DNA of 64,000 nt from Nocardioides sp. SYSU D00038 (GTDB taxonomy: Bacteria; Actinomycetota; Actinomycetes; Propionibacteriales; Nocardioidaceae): NCBI RefSeq assembly GCF_016924665.1, contig NZ_JAFFJT010000025.1:62001-126000 (forward strand), written 5' to 3'. Under the pieces are notes generated by a model. The model ran no database searches, was not told the DNA's origin, and saw only the letters and a list, made by a program, of their open reading frames with translations. This document shows positions 41,922-52,676 of the stretch, piece after piece. Within the stretch, counting starts at the first letter, position 1. Every line of letters starts with the position of its first letter. The translations under genes were made by a program, and so were the position numbers.

Positions 41922-44186
41922 TCAGGCCAGCGCGGCCGGCAGCGTCGCCATCCACTCCGAGCGCAGCTCGAGGAGGTTCAGCTCGAACTGTCCCTCCACC
42001 GCGATGGTGTCGCCGCCGGTGCGCCCGAGCTCGGTCAGCGGTACGCCGTGCCGCTCGGCCAGCGCGGTCAGCCGGTCGAGGTCGGCGTCCGGCACGGTCA
42101 CCAGGCAGCGGGCGGTGGACTCGGAGAACAGCGCGACGAACGGGTCTCCCGGCAAGGCCACCGAGACCCCCACCATCCGGCCGAGCGCTCCCTCGACCAG
42201 CGCCTGCGAGAGGCCACCGTCGGAGAGGTCGTGGGCGCTCGTCACCAGGCCGACCGCCTCGTGGAGCAGGGACGCGAGAGCCTTCTCGGCGGCCAGGTCG
42301 ACGGCCGGGGGCCGCCCGCCGAGGTGGCCGTGCACGACGTGCGCCCACTCCGAGCCCGACAGCTCCTCGCGGGTCTCGCCGAGCAGCACGAGCCGCTCGC
42401 CCTCGGCCGACCACGCCGACGGGGTGCGGCGGGTGACGTCGTCGACCACGCCCAGGACGGCGACCACGGGCGTGGGCAGGATCGGCGTCTCGGCGGTCTG
42501 GTTGTAGAGGCTGACGTTGCCACCGGTGACCGGTACGCCGAGCTCGAGGCAGGCGTCCTTGAGACCGCGGCAGGCCTCGGCGAGCTGCCACATCACGTCG
42601 GGGTCCTCGGGAGAGCCGAAGTTGAGGCAGTCGCTGACCGCCAGCGGGACGGCGCCGCCGGTGGCGACGTTGCGGTAGGCCTCGACCAGCGCGAGCTGGG
42701 CGCCGGCGTAGGGGTCGAGCTTGGCGAACCGGCCGTTGCAGTCGGTGGCCACCGAGACCCCGAGGTTGGTCTCCTCGTCGATGCGCAGCATGCCGCTGTC
42801 GGCCGGCTGGGCGAGCACGGTGTTGCCGCGCACGTAGCGGTCGTACTGGTCGGTGACCCAGGACTTGTCGCACAGGTTGGGCGAGGCGGCCAGGCGCAGC
42901 GCGGTCTCGCGCAGGGCCTCACCGCCGGACGGGCGCGGCAGCGACTCGGCGCCGTCGGCCTGGAGGGCGTCCTGCCACGCGGGGCGGGCGAACGGGCGGT
43001 GGTAGACGGGGCCGTCGTGGGCGACGGTGCGCGGGTCGACGTCGACGACGGTCTCGCCGTGCCAGTCGATGACCAGCCGGCCGTTGCCGGTGACCTCGCC
43101 GATCACCGTGGCCTCGACGTCCCACCGCGCGCAGATCTCCAGGAACGTCGCGACGTCGCCGGGCTCGACGACGGCCATCATCCGCTCCTGGCTCTCGCTC
43201 ATGAGGATCTCCTCGGGCGAGAGCGTGGAGTCGCGCAGCAGCACCTTGTCGAGCTCGACGTGCATGCCGCCGTCGCCCGCCGCGGCCAGCTCGGAGGTGG
43301 CGCAGGAGATGCCGGCCGCGCCGAAGTCCTGGATGCCGGCGACGACGCCGGCCTGGAAGAGCTCCAGCGTGCACTCGATGAGCAGCTTCTCCATGAACGG
43401 GTCGCCGACCTGCACGCTGGGCCGCTTGGCGGGCCCGTCCTCGTCGAAGGTCACCGACGCCAGGATCGACGCGCCGCCGATGCCGTCCCCGCCGGTGCGG
43501 GCGCCGTAGAGGATCACCTGGTTGCCGGCACCGGAGGCCTTGGCGAGGTGGAGGTCCTCGTGGCGCAGCACGCCGACGCACAGCGCGTTGACCAGCGGGT
43601 TGCCGAGGTAGGACTCGTCGAAGACCACCTCGCCGCCGATGTTGGGCAGCCCGAGGCAGTTGCCGTAGCCGCCGACCCCGGCCACCACGCCGGGCAGCAC
43701 CCGCGAGGTGTCGTCGGCGTCGAGCGGCCCGAAGCGCAGCGGGTCCATCACCGCGATCGGGCGGGCGCCCATGGCGAGGATGTCGCGCACGATGCCGCCG
43801 ACGCCCGTGGCCGCGCCCTGGTAGGGCTCGACGTACGACGGGTGGTTGTGCGACTCGACCTTGAACGTGACCGCGTAGCCCTGCCCGATGTCGAGCACGC
43901 CGGCGTTCTCACCGATGCCCGCGAGCATCGGCCCGACCGGGGTCACCTGCGGGATCTCGGAGAACTGCTTGAGGTGCACCTTGCTCGACTTGTAGGAGCA
44001 GTGCTCGCTCCACATCACCGAGTACATCGCCAGCTCCGAGCTGGTGGGCCGGCGACCGAGGATCTCGCGGATCCGCTGGTACTCGTCGGCCTTGAGGCCG
44101 AGCTCGGCCCAGGGCTGCTCCTGCTGGGGGTCGCTCGCGGCGACCGAGACGGTGTCGAGAGTGCTGGCGGCGCGGGACTCTGGCAC
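41922..44186 (-). CDS. purL: Phosphoribosylformylglycinamidine synthase subunit PurL
   Basis: 754 residues, the small PurL of the PurLQS complex. [19 protein letters not shown] holds the catalytic His, and [20 protein letters not shown] the ATP-binding region; a second AIRS-like domain starts near residue 430. It converts FGAR to FGAM using ATP and ammonia channelled from PurQ. PurS and PurQ are not next to it in this window. Followed by arfB. The start at ATG 44186 is followed by an alanine-rich tail [15 protein letters not shown] before homology begins. Confidence 0.96.
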   Translation of the reverse strand: MPESRAASTLDTVSVAASDPQQEQPWAELGLKADEYQRIREILGRRPTSSELAMYSVMWSEHCSYKSSKVHLKQFSEIPQVTPVGPMLAGIGENAGVLDIGQGYAVTFKVESHNHPSYVEPYQGAATGVGGIVRDILAMGARPIAVMDPLRFGPLDADDTSRVLPGVVAGVGGYGNCLGLPNIGGEVVFDESYLGNPLVNALCVGVLRHEDLHLAKASGAGNQVILYGARTGGDGIGGASILASVTFDEDGPAKRPSVQVGDPFMEKLLIECTLELFQAGVVAGIQDFGAAGISCATSELAAAGDGGMHVELDKVLLRDSTLSPEEILMSESQERMMAVVEPGDVATFLEICARWDVEATVIGEVTGNGRLVIDWHGETVVDVDPRTVAHDGPVYHRPFARPAWQDALQADGAESLPRPSGGEALRETALRLAASPNLCDKSWVTDQYDRYVRGNTVLAQPADSGMLRIDEETNLGVSVATDCNGRFAKLDPYAGAQLALVEAYRNVATGGAVPLAVSDCLNFGSPEDPDVMWQLAEACRGLKDACLELGVPVTGGNVSLYNQTAETPILPTPVVAVLGVVDDVTRRTPSAWSAEGERLVLLGETREELSGSEWAHVVHGHLGGRPPAVDLAAEKALASLLHEAVGLVTSAHDLSDGGLSQALVEGALGRMVGVSVALPGDPFVALFSESTARCLVTVPDADLDRLTALAERHGVPLTELGRTGGDTIAVEGQFELNLLELRSEWMATLPAALA

Positions 44187-44239
44187 GGCAGCAATCTACC
44201 GGCGGTCCCGCGGCCACCACGCACCGCTCCGGTCCGCGG

Positions 44240-45130
44240 TCAGCCGGCCGCCGCTCCGAGCTGGGCTGCGGTCCAGTCGGGGTCCTCGAGGTGGGGCAGG
44301 TGGCCGACGCCGGGGCGGCGGACGAACCGCCAGCCGGGACGCTCGCCGACCAGCGCCCGGCCGGCCTCGACGGGCGAGAGCTTGTCGTCGTCGCCGTGCA
44401 ACCACAGCACCGGCGCGCGGACGGCGTCGAGCCGGGCGCTCCAGGCGCCGGCCGCGGCCAGCAGCGACATGGTGCCGAGGATCGCGTCCCACTGCAGCCG
44501 CTGGGCGAGCCGGGCGTCCGGTGCGGCCAGCCGCGCCCGGGTCTCGGCGACGGCGTCCGCGACCACCTGCGCCGGCACCCGGTCGACGTGGGGCGTGGCG
44601 TCGCCGAGCTGCTTCGCGACCAGGTCCTCGGGCGCGCCGCCGAGCATCTGGCGGGCCACCAGCGCCCGGACGCCGGGCAGCCGGAGCGCTGCGAGCCTCG
44701 CGGTCAGCGCCCAGTCGCGACCGGCGCTCCGGCCGGGCACGGGCGGGCCGAGGAGGGCGAGCCGGGCGACCCGCCCGGGCCGCTCGCCGGCGTGCACGAT
44801 CGCGGCGACGCCACCGAGCGAGTGGCCCACCAGCTCGTAGGACCGGTCGGGCGAGAGCGCGTCGCCGGCGGCGGCGACCGCCGCCACCAGGGCCGGTACG
44901 GCGCCGCGGGGGCCACCCCAGTCGGCCGGGGGCGGCGACCCGCCGTGCCCCGGCAGGTCGACGGCGACGACGCGGCGGGTGCCGGCCAGCCGCGGCCCGA
45001 GCTCGTCGTAGTTGAGCGCCGACCCGCCCAGACCGTGCACGCAGACGACGACCGGGGCGTCGTCGGGGCCGCCGTAGTCGCGCACCTGCAGCGCGCCGAC
45101 GGGCGTCTCCACCGTGCGCACGCCGGTCAC
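44240..45130 (-). CDS. Alpha/beta-fold hydrolase
   Basis: 296 residues from GTG 45130. VVVCVHGLGGSALNYDELG (oxyanion), DLPGHGGSPPP, the nucleophile Ser in VGHSLGGVAA, an Asp in WLHGDDDKLS, and the His in GVGHLPHLED form the standard triad. A cap region lies between. It is similar to epoxide hydrolase/esterase types; the substrate is unknown. Its start overlaps the stop of the remnant gene 45127-45291 (GTGA), as if the two were once a proper operon. Confidence 0.9.
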   Translation of the reverse strand: MTGVRTVETPVGALQVRDYGGPDDAPVVVCVHGLGGSALNYDELGPRLAGTRRVVAVDLPGHGGSPPPADWGGPRGAVPALVAAVAAAGDALSPDRSYELVGHSLGGVAAIVHAGERPGRVARLALLGPPVPGRSAGRDWALTARLAALRLPGVRALVARQMLGGAPEDLVAKQLGDATPHVDRVPAQVVADAVAETRARLAAPDARLAQRLQWDAILGTMSLLAAAGAWSARLDAVRAPVLWLHGDDDKLSPVEAGRALVGERPGWRFVRRPGVGHLPHLEDPDWTAAQLGAAAG

Positions 45131-45291
45131 GAGGCGGCCACCGCGACCGTCTCGGCCACCAGCTGCGTGGTCCGCCGGGCGATGTGTTCGCCGAAGAGCA
45201 GCCCCACGTGGTCGGCCTCCTCGATCGTGACGTGCCGCGACCGGCTCGACAGGGCGGCCGGCTCCTCCTGGAGCGCCGACCATCCTGCCAC
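45127..45291 (-). pseudogene. C-terminal remnant of a second alpha/beta-hydrolase
   Basis: An open frame of 55 codons, from GTG 45291 to a TGA overlapping the next start, encodes SRSRHVTIEEADHVGLLFG and LVAETV. The H-V-T-I-x2-A-DH-V-x2-L pattern is that of the C terminus of an alpha/beta-hydrolase, with the catalytic His in ADHVG; everything before it is missing. In the same frame the 30 bases upstream end at the TetR stop. A deletion joining TetR to the tail of this gene is the simplest explanation. Too small to be enzymatic. Confidence 0.55.
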
Positions 45292-45321
45292 GCCGCCGGG
45301 GCGAGGCCTGGTCCGGACTGG

Positions 45322-45870
45322 TCAGCGCAGCATCCCGTCCGCGACCACCTCGAGCAGCGGTCGCACGTCGGCGGCGGGCAGCCCGGCGTTGTCGGCCACG
45401 GTCGCGACGCCGCCGACCAGCCGGCAGACCTGGAGCGCGTCGACCCCGTCGCGCAGGGCGCCCTCCTGGTCGAGCCGGTCGACGACCCGCTGGCTCGCGC
45501 CGGCCAGCACCTGGCACTTGGTCAGGATGGGCGAGTGGGGGTCGCCCATCGCCGAGGTGATCTTGGCGGGCCCGCCCTTGTAGGAGGAGATCAACGCGGT
45601 GTAGGCCTCGAACCAGCCGATCAGCACCTCGCGCGGGGAGCCCTCGCGGGCCAGCGCCTTGTCGGTCGTCTCCCGCACCCGGTCGACCCAGCTCTGCATG
45701 ATGGCGTCGAGCAGGTCGTCGCGCCGCGGGAAGTGTCGGTAGAGCGTGCCGGGACCCACGCCCGCCCGACGGGCGACCTCGTCGAGCGGGGCGTCGTACC
45801 CCTTCTCGCGGAAGACCTCCCGCGCGACCTCGACGATCCGGTCGTAGTTGCGCCTCGCGTCTGCGCGCAC
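45322..45870 (-). CDS. TetR-family regulator of the adjacent MFS exporter
   Basis: 182 residues from GTG 45870, with AGGTG about 8 bases before it. The HTH region (about 10-56) has RIVEVAREVFREKGYDAPLD and ARRAGVGPGTLYRHFPRRDD. The C-terminal domain (DPHSPILTKCQVLAGASQRV) is of the type seen with EmrB-like exporters. It is divergent from an MFS gene, with a perfect palindrome in between. Longer upstream-start versions would run into that operator. Confidence 0.9.
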   Translation of the reverse strand: MRADARRNYDRIVEVAREVFREKGYDAPLDEVARRAGVGPGTLYRHFPRRDDLLDAIMQSWVDRVRETTDKALAREGSPREVLIGWFEAYTALISSYKGGPAKITSAMGDPHSPILTKCQVLAGASQRVVDRLDQEGALRDGVDALQVCRLVGGVATVADNAGLPAADVRPLLEVVADGMLR

Positions 45871-45893
45871 CGATGGACACCTGCCCTTGCTAA

Positions 45894-45910
45894 ACGGAGA
45901 TGGTCTCCGT
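45894..45910. promoter_or_regulatory. Candidate TetR operator between tetR and MFS gene
   Basis: ACGGAGATGGTCTCCGT is a perfect 7-bp inverted repeat with a 3-base centre, 24 bases before the TetR start and 76 before the MFS start. It sits in a short AT-rich stretch (TAAACGGAG...CCGTATCG). Typical of TetR-type control of divergent efflux genes. Confidence 0.65.
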
Positions 45911-45985
45911 ATCGTGGTGGAGGAACCGGAGCCATCCTCCGGAATCAGCGTACCTCGGCCCACCCGGCCAGAACAGGACCTCCCC

Positions 45986-47431
45986 ATGACCACCGAGACC
46001 CTGCAGCCTGCTCAGCCTCAGGCCACCGCGAACGGCGCCCTGCCCGGGCTGCCCACCGAGCTCCCGGCGAACGCCGGCCGGGCCGCGGCGGGCATCGCGG
46101 TCGTGCTCGTCGCGCAGCTGATGCTGATCCTCGACGCGACCGTCGTGAACGTCGCGCTCCCCCACATAAACGCCGACCTGGGCTTCGGCCCCGCCGGCCT
46201 CTCGTGGGTGCTCAACGGCTACACCCTCGCCTTCGGCGGGCTGCTGCTCCTCGGCGGCCGCCTCGGCGACGTGCTCGGCCGCCGCCGGATCTTCGAGATC
46301 GGGCTGGCCGTCTTCACCCTGGGCTCGCTCGCCGGCGGCCTCGCCCAGACCCCCGAGATGCTGGTGGCCGCGCGGGCCGCCCAGGGCATCGGCGCGGCGC
46401 TGGCGTCGCCCGGCGTGCTCGCCCTGCTCACGACCAGCGCCCCCGACGTCGCCGCCCGCACCCGGGCGCTGGCTCTGTTCGGAGCCGTCACCTCCGGTGG
46501 CCTCTCGATCGGGCTGCTCCTCGGCGGCGTGCTCACCGACCTCGGCTCGTGGCGCTGGACGATGTTCATCAACGTGCCGATCGGCATCGCGGTGCTGGCG
46601 GTCACCCGCCGGGTGCTCGACGAGACGGCGACCCGCCCGGGCCGCTTCGACGTCGTCGGCGCCCTCACCGCGACCGGTGGGGCCGTATCGGTCGTCTGGG
46701 CGCTGATCAGCGCGCCCGAGCACGGCTGGGGCTCGGCCCGCACCATCGCCGGGCTCGTCGTCGGCGCTGCGCTCATCGCCCTGTTCGCGCGCACCGAGCG
46801 CCGCGTCGCGCACCCGCTGGTGCAGCCCGCACTGCTGCGCAGCGGACTGCGGGTCGGCGGCCTGGTCGCCATCGGCCTGGTCGTCGCCGGGCAGCTGTCG
46901 ATGTTCTTCCTGGCGGTGCAGCTCGTCGAGGGCGGCCTCGGATTCAGCCCGCTGCAGTCGGGCCTGGCGTTCCTGCCGCTGTCGCTCGGCATCTTCGCGA
47001 TGTCGCGCATCACCCCGACGATCCTGGGCAGGGTCGGCCCGGCGCCGATGATCGTCACCGGCTCCGCCGGCCTGGCCGCGAGCTTCGCCTGGCTCAGCAC
47101 GGTGACCCTCGACGACAGCTACGCCTCGGGGCTGCTCGGGCCGATGCTGCTCAACGGCATCTCGGCCGGGCTGGTCTTCCTGCCGGTGACCTCGATCATC
47201 CTCGAGGGCGTCGCGCCCGAGCACGCCGGCTCGGCGTCCGGGCTGCTGCAGACCTTCCAGCAGCTCGGCGGCGCGGTCGGGCTGGCGGTGATCGTCTCGG
47301 TCTACGCCGCGGGCGCCGTGCCCGGCGAGGTCGTGCCCGGCCTCCAGCCGGCGTTCCTCACCTCCGGGCTGTTCGCCCTGCTGGCGCTGGCCGTCGGCGT
47401 GCGGATGCTGGTGGCCCGCCGGCGCAGCTGA
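45986..47431 (+). CDS. MFS drug exporter (EmrB/QacA subfamily)
   Basis: 481 residues from ATG 45986, with about 14 hydrophobic helices. LILDATVVNVALPHINADLG and LSWVLNGYTLAFGGLLLLGG are the helix 1-2 motifs; GGRLGDVLGRRR is motif A in loop 2-3; LLLGGVLTDLGSWRWTMFIN includes the antiporter motif C equivalent. It would expel drugs with protons. Paired with the divergent TetR gene; ends just before a 19-bp palindromic terminator. Confidence 0.93.
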   Translation: MTTETLQPAQPQATANGALPGLPTELPANAGRAAAGIAVVLVAQLMLILDATVVNVALPHINADLGFGPAGLSWVLNGYTLAFGGLLLLGGRLGDVLGRRRIFEIGLAVFTLGSLAGGLAQTPEMLVAARAAQGIGAALASPGVLALLTTSAPDVAARTRALALFGAVTSGGLSIGLLLGGVLTDLGSWRWTMFINVPIGIAVLAVTRRVLDETATRPGRFDVVGALTATGGAVSVVWALISAPEHGWGSARTIAGLVVGAALIALFARTERRVAHPLVQPALLRSGLRVGGLVAIGLVVAGQLSMFFLAVQLVEGGLGFSPLQSGLAFLPLSLGIFAMSRITPTILGRVGPAPMIVTGSAGLAASFAWLSTVTLDDSYASGLLGPMLLNGISAGLVFLPVTSIILEGVAPEHAGSASGLLQTFQQLGGAVGLAVIVSVYAAGAVPGEVVPGLQPAFLTSGLFALLALAVGVRMLVARRRS

Positions 47432-47452
47432 CGCGGTTCCGGACCCTCGACG

Positions 47453-47494
47453 GGGGTTCGCGCGAACTACACGTCTGTAGTTCGCGCGAACCCC
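47453..47494. terminator. 19-bp perfect hairpin after the MFS gene
   Basis: GGGGTTCGCGCGAACTACA pairs with TGTAGTTCGCGCGAACCCC around a 4-base loop CGTC, 22 bases after the MFS stop. No T-run follows on the plus strand (TGTTGCTCGTG), which is usual in high-GC actinobacteria. It should stop transcription from both sides. Function inferred from position and structure. Confidence 0.75.
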
Positions 47495-47567
47495 TGTTGC
47501 TCGTGTGACTGGTGTGATTTCGTGCAGGGAAACGACGGACCGACTTCCCCCAATCTGGAGATCCGCC

Positions 47568-48995
47568 ATGACCGGCCGAGCGCGCCCGTCCATCCCCCGC
47601 ACCGTGCCGGCGACCGCCCCCGTGGCCGTCGTCGCGAGCCTCCTCGCCCTGGTGGTGGCGGCGACCCTGGCCCTGGGCGGCCCGGGCCCGGCCCCCCGGG
47701 CCGTGGCCGACGACACCGCGGTCGCGGCCGCCGCCCGTACGACGCCCAACCCGGTGACCCCGGGCGGCTTCACCGGGCTCGGCTTCGACCAGTGCCTGGC
47801 GCCCGAGCAGTGGAAGATGGACCGCTGGCTCCAGTCGTCGCCGTTCCTCGCGGTCGGCATCTACATCTCCGGCAAGTCCCGCGGCTGCCGCGAGCAGCCC
47901 AACCTGACGCCGACCTGGATCCGCACCCAGCTCGCGAAGGGCTGGCGGCTGCTGCCGATCACGCTCGGCCCCCAGGCGTCGTGCCTGCGCAGCTTCCCGC
48001 GCTACGGCGACGACCCGACGATCAACCCCAAGCCCGGCCGCAACGGCGGCTACAGCCTGGCCCGCACCCAGGGTCGCACCGAGGCCGACACCACCGTCCG
48101 CGACGCGCTCGCGCTGGGCTTGACCAAGGGCAGCACGCTCTTCTACGACCTCGAGGGCTTCGACCACAAGAACACCGACTGCCGCGAGTCGGCCCTGTCG
48201 TTCCTCAGCGCCTGGACCCAGCGGCTGCACGCGCTGGGCTGGAGGTCGGGCGTCTACTCCAGTGCCGGCTCCGGGATCCTCGCCCTCGACGAGGCGCGCC
48301 GCAAGCGGCCCGGCACCTTCGTGCTGCCCGACACGCTGTGGATCGCGCGCTGGGACGGCGTCGCCAACACCTCGACCACCTACATCCCCGACGACGGCTG
48401 GCGTCGCAACCGGATCAAGCAGTACCGCGGTGGTCACAAGGAGAGGTGGGGCCAGGTCACGATCAACATCGACAGCAACTACCTCGACGTCGGCAACGGG
48501 TCGGTCGCCGCGCCCGAGACCCACTGCGGTGGCGTCAAGGTCGACCTGCCGTCGTACGGCTGGCTCAGCGTGCCGCGCACCGGCTACCGCGCGCCGAGGG
48601 ACCAGGTGCGGGCGCTCCAGTGCTTCCTGCGCGAGCGCAAGCTCTACGCCGGGCAGCTCAACGGCAACTACAACCCCCGCGTGGTCACCGCGGTCAGGGC
48701 CTGGCAGAAGCGCACCGGCCAGCCCCAGCGCTCCGGCTGGACCCGCAAGAACTGGATGACCCTGCTCGCGACCGGCACCAAGCCGGTGCTCAAGGTCGGC
48801 TCGTACGGCGCGCCCGTCCGCCGGCTCCAGCGCACCCTCAACGCCGCCGACCCCGCCGCCCGCCTCACCGTCTCCGGCGTCGTCACCTCCGCCACCGTCG
48901 CCGCGGTGCGGAGGTGGCAGCAGGCCAACCGGCTCGAGGTCTCCGGCGTCGTCGGCGCGGACGACTGGCCCCAGCTGGCCAAGGGCAACCGCTGA
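47568..48995 (+). CDS. Secreted glycoside-hydrolase-like (DUF1906) and peptidoglycan-binding protein
   Basis: 475 residues. A long signal peptide ([20 protein letters not shown]) is followed by the DUF1906 / Rv2525c-like TIM-barrel domain: [68 protein letters not shown], and [11 protein letters not shown] with the acidic residues of the family. Two C-terminal peptidoglycan-binding repeats follow ([19 protein letters not shown] and [19 protein letters not shown]). It probably acts in the cell wall. Stand-alone gene between two hairpins. Confidence 0.9.
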   Translation: MTGRARPSIPRTVPATAPVAVVASLLALVVAATLALGGPGPAPRAVADDTAVAAAARTTPNPVTPGGFTGLGFDQCLAPEQWKMDRWLQSSPFLAVGIYISGKSRGCREQPNLTPTWIRTQLAKGWRLLPITLGPQASCLRSFPRYGDDPTINPKPGRNGGYSLARTQGRTEADTTVRDALALGLTKGSTLFYDLEGFDHKNTDCRESALSFLSAWTQRLHALGWRSGVYSSAGSGILALDEARRKRPGTFVLPDTLWIARWDGVANTSTTYIPDDGWRRNRIKQYRGGHKERWGQVTINIDSNYLDVGNGSVAAPETHCGGVKVDLPSYGWLSVPRTGYRAPRDQVRALQCFLRERKLYAGQLNGNYNPRVVTAVRAWQKRTGQPQRSGWTRKNWMTLLATGTKPVLKVGSYGAPVRRLQRTLNAADPAARLTVSGVVTSATVAAVRRWQQANRLEVSGVVGADDWPQLAKGNR

Positions 48996-48999
48996 CGCC

Positions 49000-49066
49000 G
49001 CGGTAGTCCGTGACGTTCGGGCCCCTGATCGGGCCGGATCGGGTGCGAAACGTCACGGACTACCGC
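49000..49066. terminator. 18-bp inverted repeat, GTCCGTGACG family (copy 1)
   Basis: GCGGTAGTCCGTGACGTT (49000-49017) is the exact reverse complement of 49049-49066, with a 31-base GC-rich loop. It begins 4 bases past the stop of the secreted-protein gene and ends before the SDR gene, so it can terminate transcription. The same core occurs at 58335-58403 and, shortened, at 50374-50430. Confidence 0.7.
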
Positions 49067-49108
49067 ACCGGCGCGCCGAAGCAGACCAGAACGGTGGACA
49101 ATGGGCGG

Positions 49109-49855
49109 ATGAGCACCCCCACCGCCGTCGTCACCGGAGCGAGCAGCGGGATCGGCGCGGCCACCGCCCGGGCCCTCGCCGCCGCCGGCCACCACGTCTA
49201 CTGCGCCGCGCGGCGGGCCGACCGGGTCACCGCGCTCGCCGAGGAGATCGGCGGCACGCCGGTCGTCTGCGACGTCACCGACGCCGAGTCGGTGGCCGCC
49301 CTGGCCGACCGGGTCGGGCCCCGGCTCGACGTACTGGTCAACAACGCCGGCGGGGCGTTCGGGTCGTCGCCGGTGGCCGAGGCCGTCACCGAGGAGTGGC
49401 GGGCGATGTACGAGGTCAACGTGATCGGCCTGATGCAGGTGACCCGGGCGCTGCTCCCGGCGCTGGTCGCCAGCGGCGCCGGCGCCATCGTCAACGTCGG
49501 CTCGACCGCCGGCCGGATCGCCTACGAGGGCGGGGCCGGCTACACCGCTGCCAAGCACGGCACCCAGGTCGTCACCGAGACCCTGCGCCTGGAGCTCTGG
49601 GACCAGCCGGTGCGGGTGATGGAGATCGCGCCCGGCATGGTGCGCACCGACGAGTTCTCGCTGGTGCGCTTCGACGGCGACCGGGAGAAGGCCGACGCCG
49701 TCTACGCCGGCGTCGCCGAGCCGCTCGTCGCCGAGGACGTCGCCGACGCGATCGGGTGGATGGTGACCCGACCGCCGCACGTGAACATCGACGAGATGGT
49801 GATCCGGCCCCGCGCCCAGGCCGCCCAGCACAAGGTGCACCGGGTCACGGACTGA
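49109..49855 (+). CDS. SDR-family oxidoreductase
   Basis: 248 residues, a classical short-chain dehydrogenase. [19 protein letters not shown] binds NAD(P), NNAGG follows, and the catalytic Ser in VGSTAGR plus Tyr and Lys in GYTAAKHG are present. [18 protein letters not shown] is the usual substrate-side loop. It resembles serine/3-hydroxy-acid dehydrogenase (YdfG-like) proteins; substrate not assigned. GACAAT just before the ATG may be a -10 element for a short-leader message. Confidence 0.92.
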   Translation: MSTPTAVVTGASSGIGAATARALAAAGHHVYCAARRADRVTALAEEIGGTPVVCDVTDAESVAALADRVGPRLDVLVNNAGGAFGSSPVAEAVTEEWRAMYEVNVIGLMQVTRALLPALVASGAGAIVNVGSTAGRIAYEGGAGYTAAKHGTQVVTETLRLELWDQPVRVMEIAPGMVRTDEFSLVRFDGDREKADAVYAGVAEPLVAEDVADAIGWMVTRPPHVNIDEMVIRPRAQAAQHKVHRVTD

Positions 49856-49881
49856 CCGTCCCGCAGTGTCCCGCGGAGCGG

Positions 49882-50346
49882 CTACTGCGGCACCCGGTCC
49901 GGCGGGAACCCGCCGGTGGCGACCGGGCCCCACCCGGTGGGCGTGATCCGGATCAGCGACTTGCCCTGGCGGCGCATCGCCTCGCGGTACTCGTCCCAGT
50001 CGGGGTGCTCGCCCGCGATGCAGCGGTAGTAGTCGACGAGCGCCTCCTCGGCCGCCGGCATGTCGACGACCTCGGCGTCGCCGTCGACCTGCACGTAGGG
50101 GCCGTTCCAGTCGTCGGAGTGCACGAGCACGGTGGCGGCGGGGTTGCGCCGCAGGTTGGTCGCCTTGGCCCGGTCGGGGTACGTCGAGACCACCAGCCGG
50201 CCCTCGGCGTCGACACCGCCCGAGACGGGCGAGACCTGTGGCCGCCCGTCCGTGCGGCTGGTGATCAGCGTGAAGCGGTGGCGGGGCCGCACGAACTCCA
50301 GCAGCTCGTCGCGGTCCACCCGGGTGGTCGTAGCGATGGTGGGCAT
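49882..50346 (-). CDS. PPOX-class F420/FMN-binding split-barrel protein
   Basis: 154 residues with the split-barrel core: [40 protein letters not shown], and [20 protein letters not shown]. This is the pattern of the PPOX-class F420-dependent family of actinobacteria (Rv1155-like). The [14 protein letters not shown] region ([10 protein letters not shown]) binds the cofactor phosphate. Activity could be deazaflavin-dependent reduction or simply F420 binding. Divergent from typA. Confidence 0.85.
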   Translation of the reverse strand: MPTIATTTRVDRDELLEFVRPRHRFTLITSRTDGRPQVSPVSGGVDAEGRLVVSTYPDRAKATNLRRNPAATVLVHSDDWNGPYVQVDGDAEVVDMPAAEEALVDYYRCIAGEHPDWDEYREAMRRQGKSLIRITPTGWGPVATGGFPPDRVPQ

Positions 50347-50373
50347 GGCTCCGAGCGTAGGCCGGGGCGCGGT

Positions 50374-50430
50374 GGTCACGGACGTCCGGCAGGTCGATCC
50401 GGCCGGAACCCTTGCCGTCCGTCCGTGACC
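50374..50430. promoter_or_regulatory. Inverted repeat with GTCCGTGACC core (copy 2, shortened)
   Basis: GGTCACGGACG (50374-50384) is the exact reverse complement of CGTCCGTGACC (50420-50430), 11 bp with a 35-base loop. The core matches the larger palindromes at 49.0 and 58.3 kb but lacks the outer GCGGTA arm. Unlike those it lies in a divergent promoter region (PPOX/typA), so termination is less likely there. Confidence 0.5.
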
Positions 50431-50478
50431 CCCCCGGCCGGGTCCCCCGACGATGCGGGGCGGGGCCGGGGGCGCCAC

Positions 50479-50484
50479 TAGACT
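50479..50484 (+). promoter_or_regulatory. typA -10 element
   Basis: TAGACT (TAnnnT) at 50479-50484 would start transcription near 50491, leaving a leader of about 47 bases that contains the small hairpin GGCCGTTCGGCC. The same CTAGACT context precedes the FAD-binding gene at 29.4 kb. No clear -35. Confidence 0.4.
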
Positions 50485-50537
50485 CGCTGCGGCCGTTCGG
50501 CCACCCCTGACCCCTGAGAGAGCGACGTCGTACGAGC

Positions 50538-52427
<1,890 letters not shown>

Positions 52428-52508
52428 CGCGTTCGCTGCGCGCCCCTCCTGGTACGTCGAACGGGCCAACCCGGCCTCCGGATGGAGCGCCGACTACCTC
52501 AGCGTCCA

Positions 52509-52522
52509 TGGAAGCGCTCCCA
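52509..52522. promoter_or_regulatory. CebR-type operator, upstream
   Basis: TGGAAGCGCTCCCA differs at one base from TGGGAGCGCTCCCA, the CebR box of Streptomyces. It is about 42 bases upstream of the -35 of the ceb promoter, so a repressor here could loop to the second box 101 bases away. Confidence 0.75.
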
Positions 52523-52563
52523 CATTCGTCCCGACCCCGGCGCAATGTGTGCTGCGCGGCCCA

Positions 52564-52593
52564 TTGACCCCCTGCTGTGACGCCGGTCATAGT
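52564..52593 (+). promoter_or_regulatory. Promoter of the ceb operon
   Basis: TTGACC (52564-52569) and CATAGT (52588-52593) are separated by 18 bases. Transcription would begin near 52600, giving a leader of about 77 bases before cebE. The second CebR box begins about 10 bases after that start, where a bound repressor would block initiation. Confidence 0.65.
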
Positions 52594-52609
52594 CGTCCCG
52601 CCCGATGGG

Positions 52610-52623
52610 TGGAAGCGCTCTCA
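52610..52623. promoter_or_regulatory. CebR-type operator, downstream
   Basis: TGGAAGCGCTCTCA, two bases from the CebR consensus, just after the presumed transcription start. Together with the box at 52509 and the lacI-type gene ending the operon it supports cello-oligosaccharide regulation of the operon. Confidence 0.75.
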
Positions 52624-52676
52624 CACCTTCCACCTCGCCGCGGGCACCGACCCGCACCACGTCAGGAGCGTTGACC

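Noticed and set aside
40506..44840. 1444-codon plus-strand frame
   Set aside because: Entirely antisense to arfB, purL and two hydrolases that have clear family motifs.
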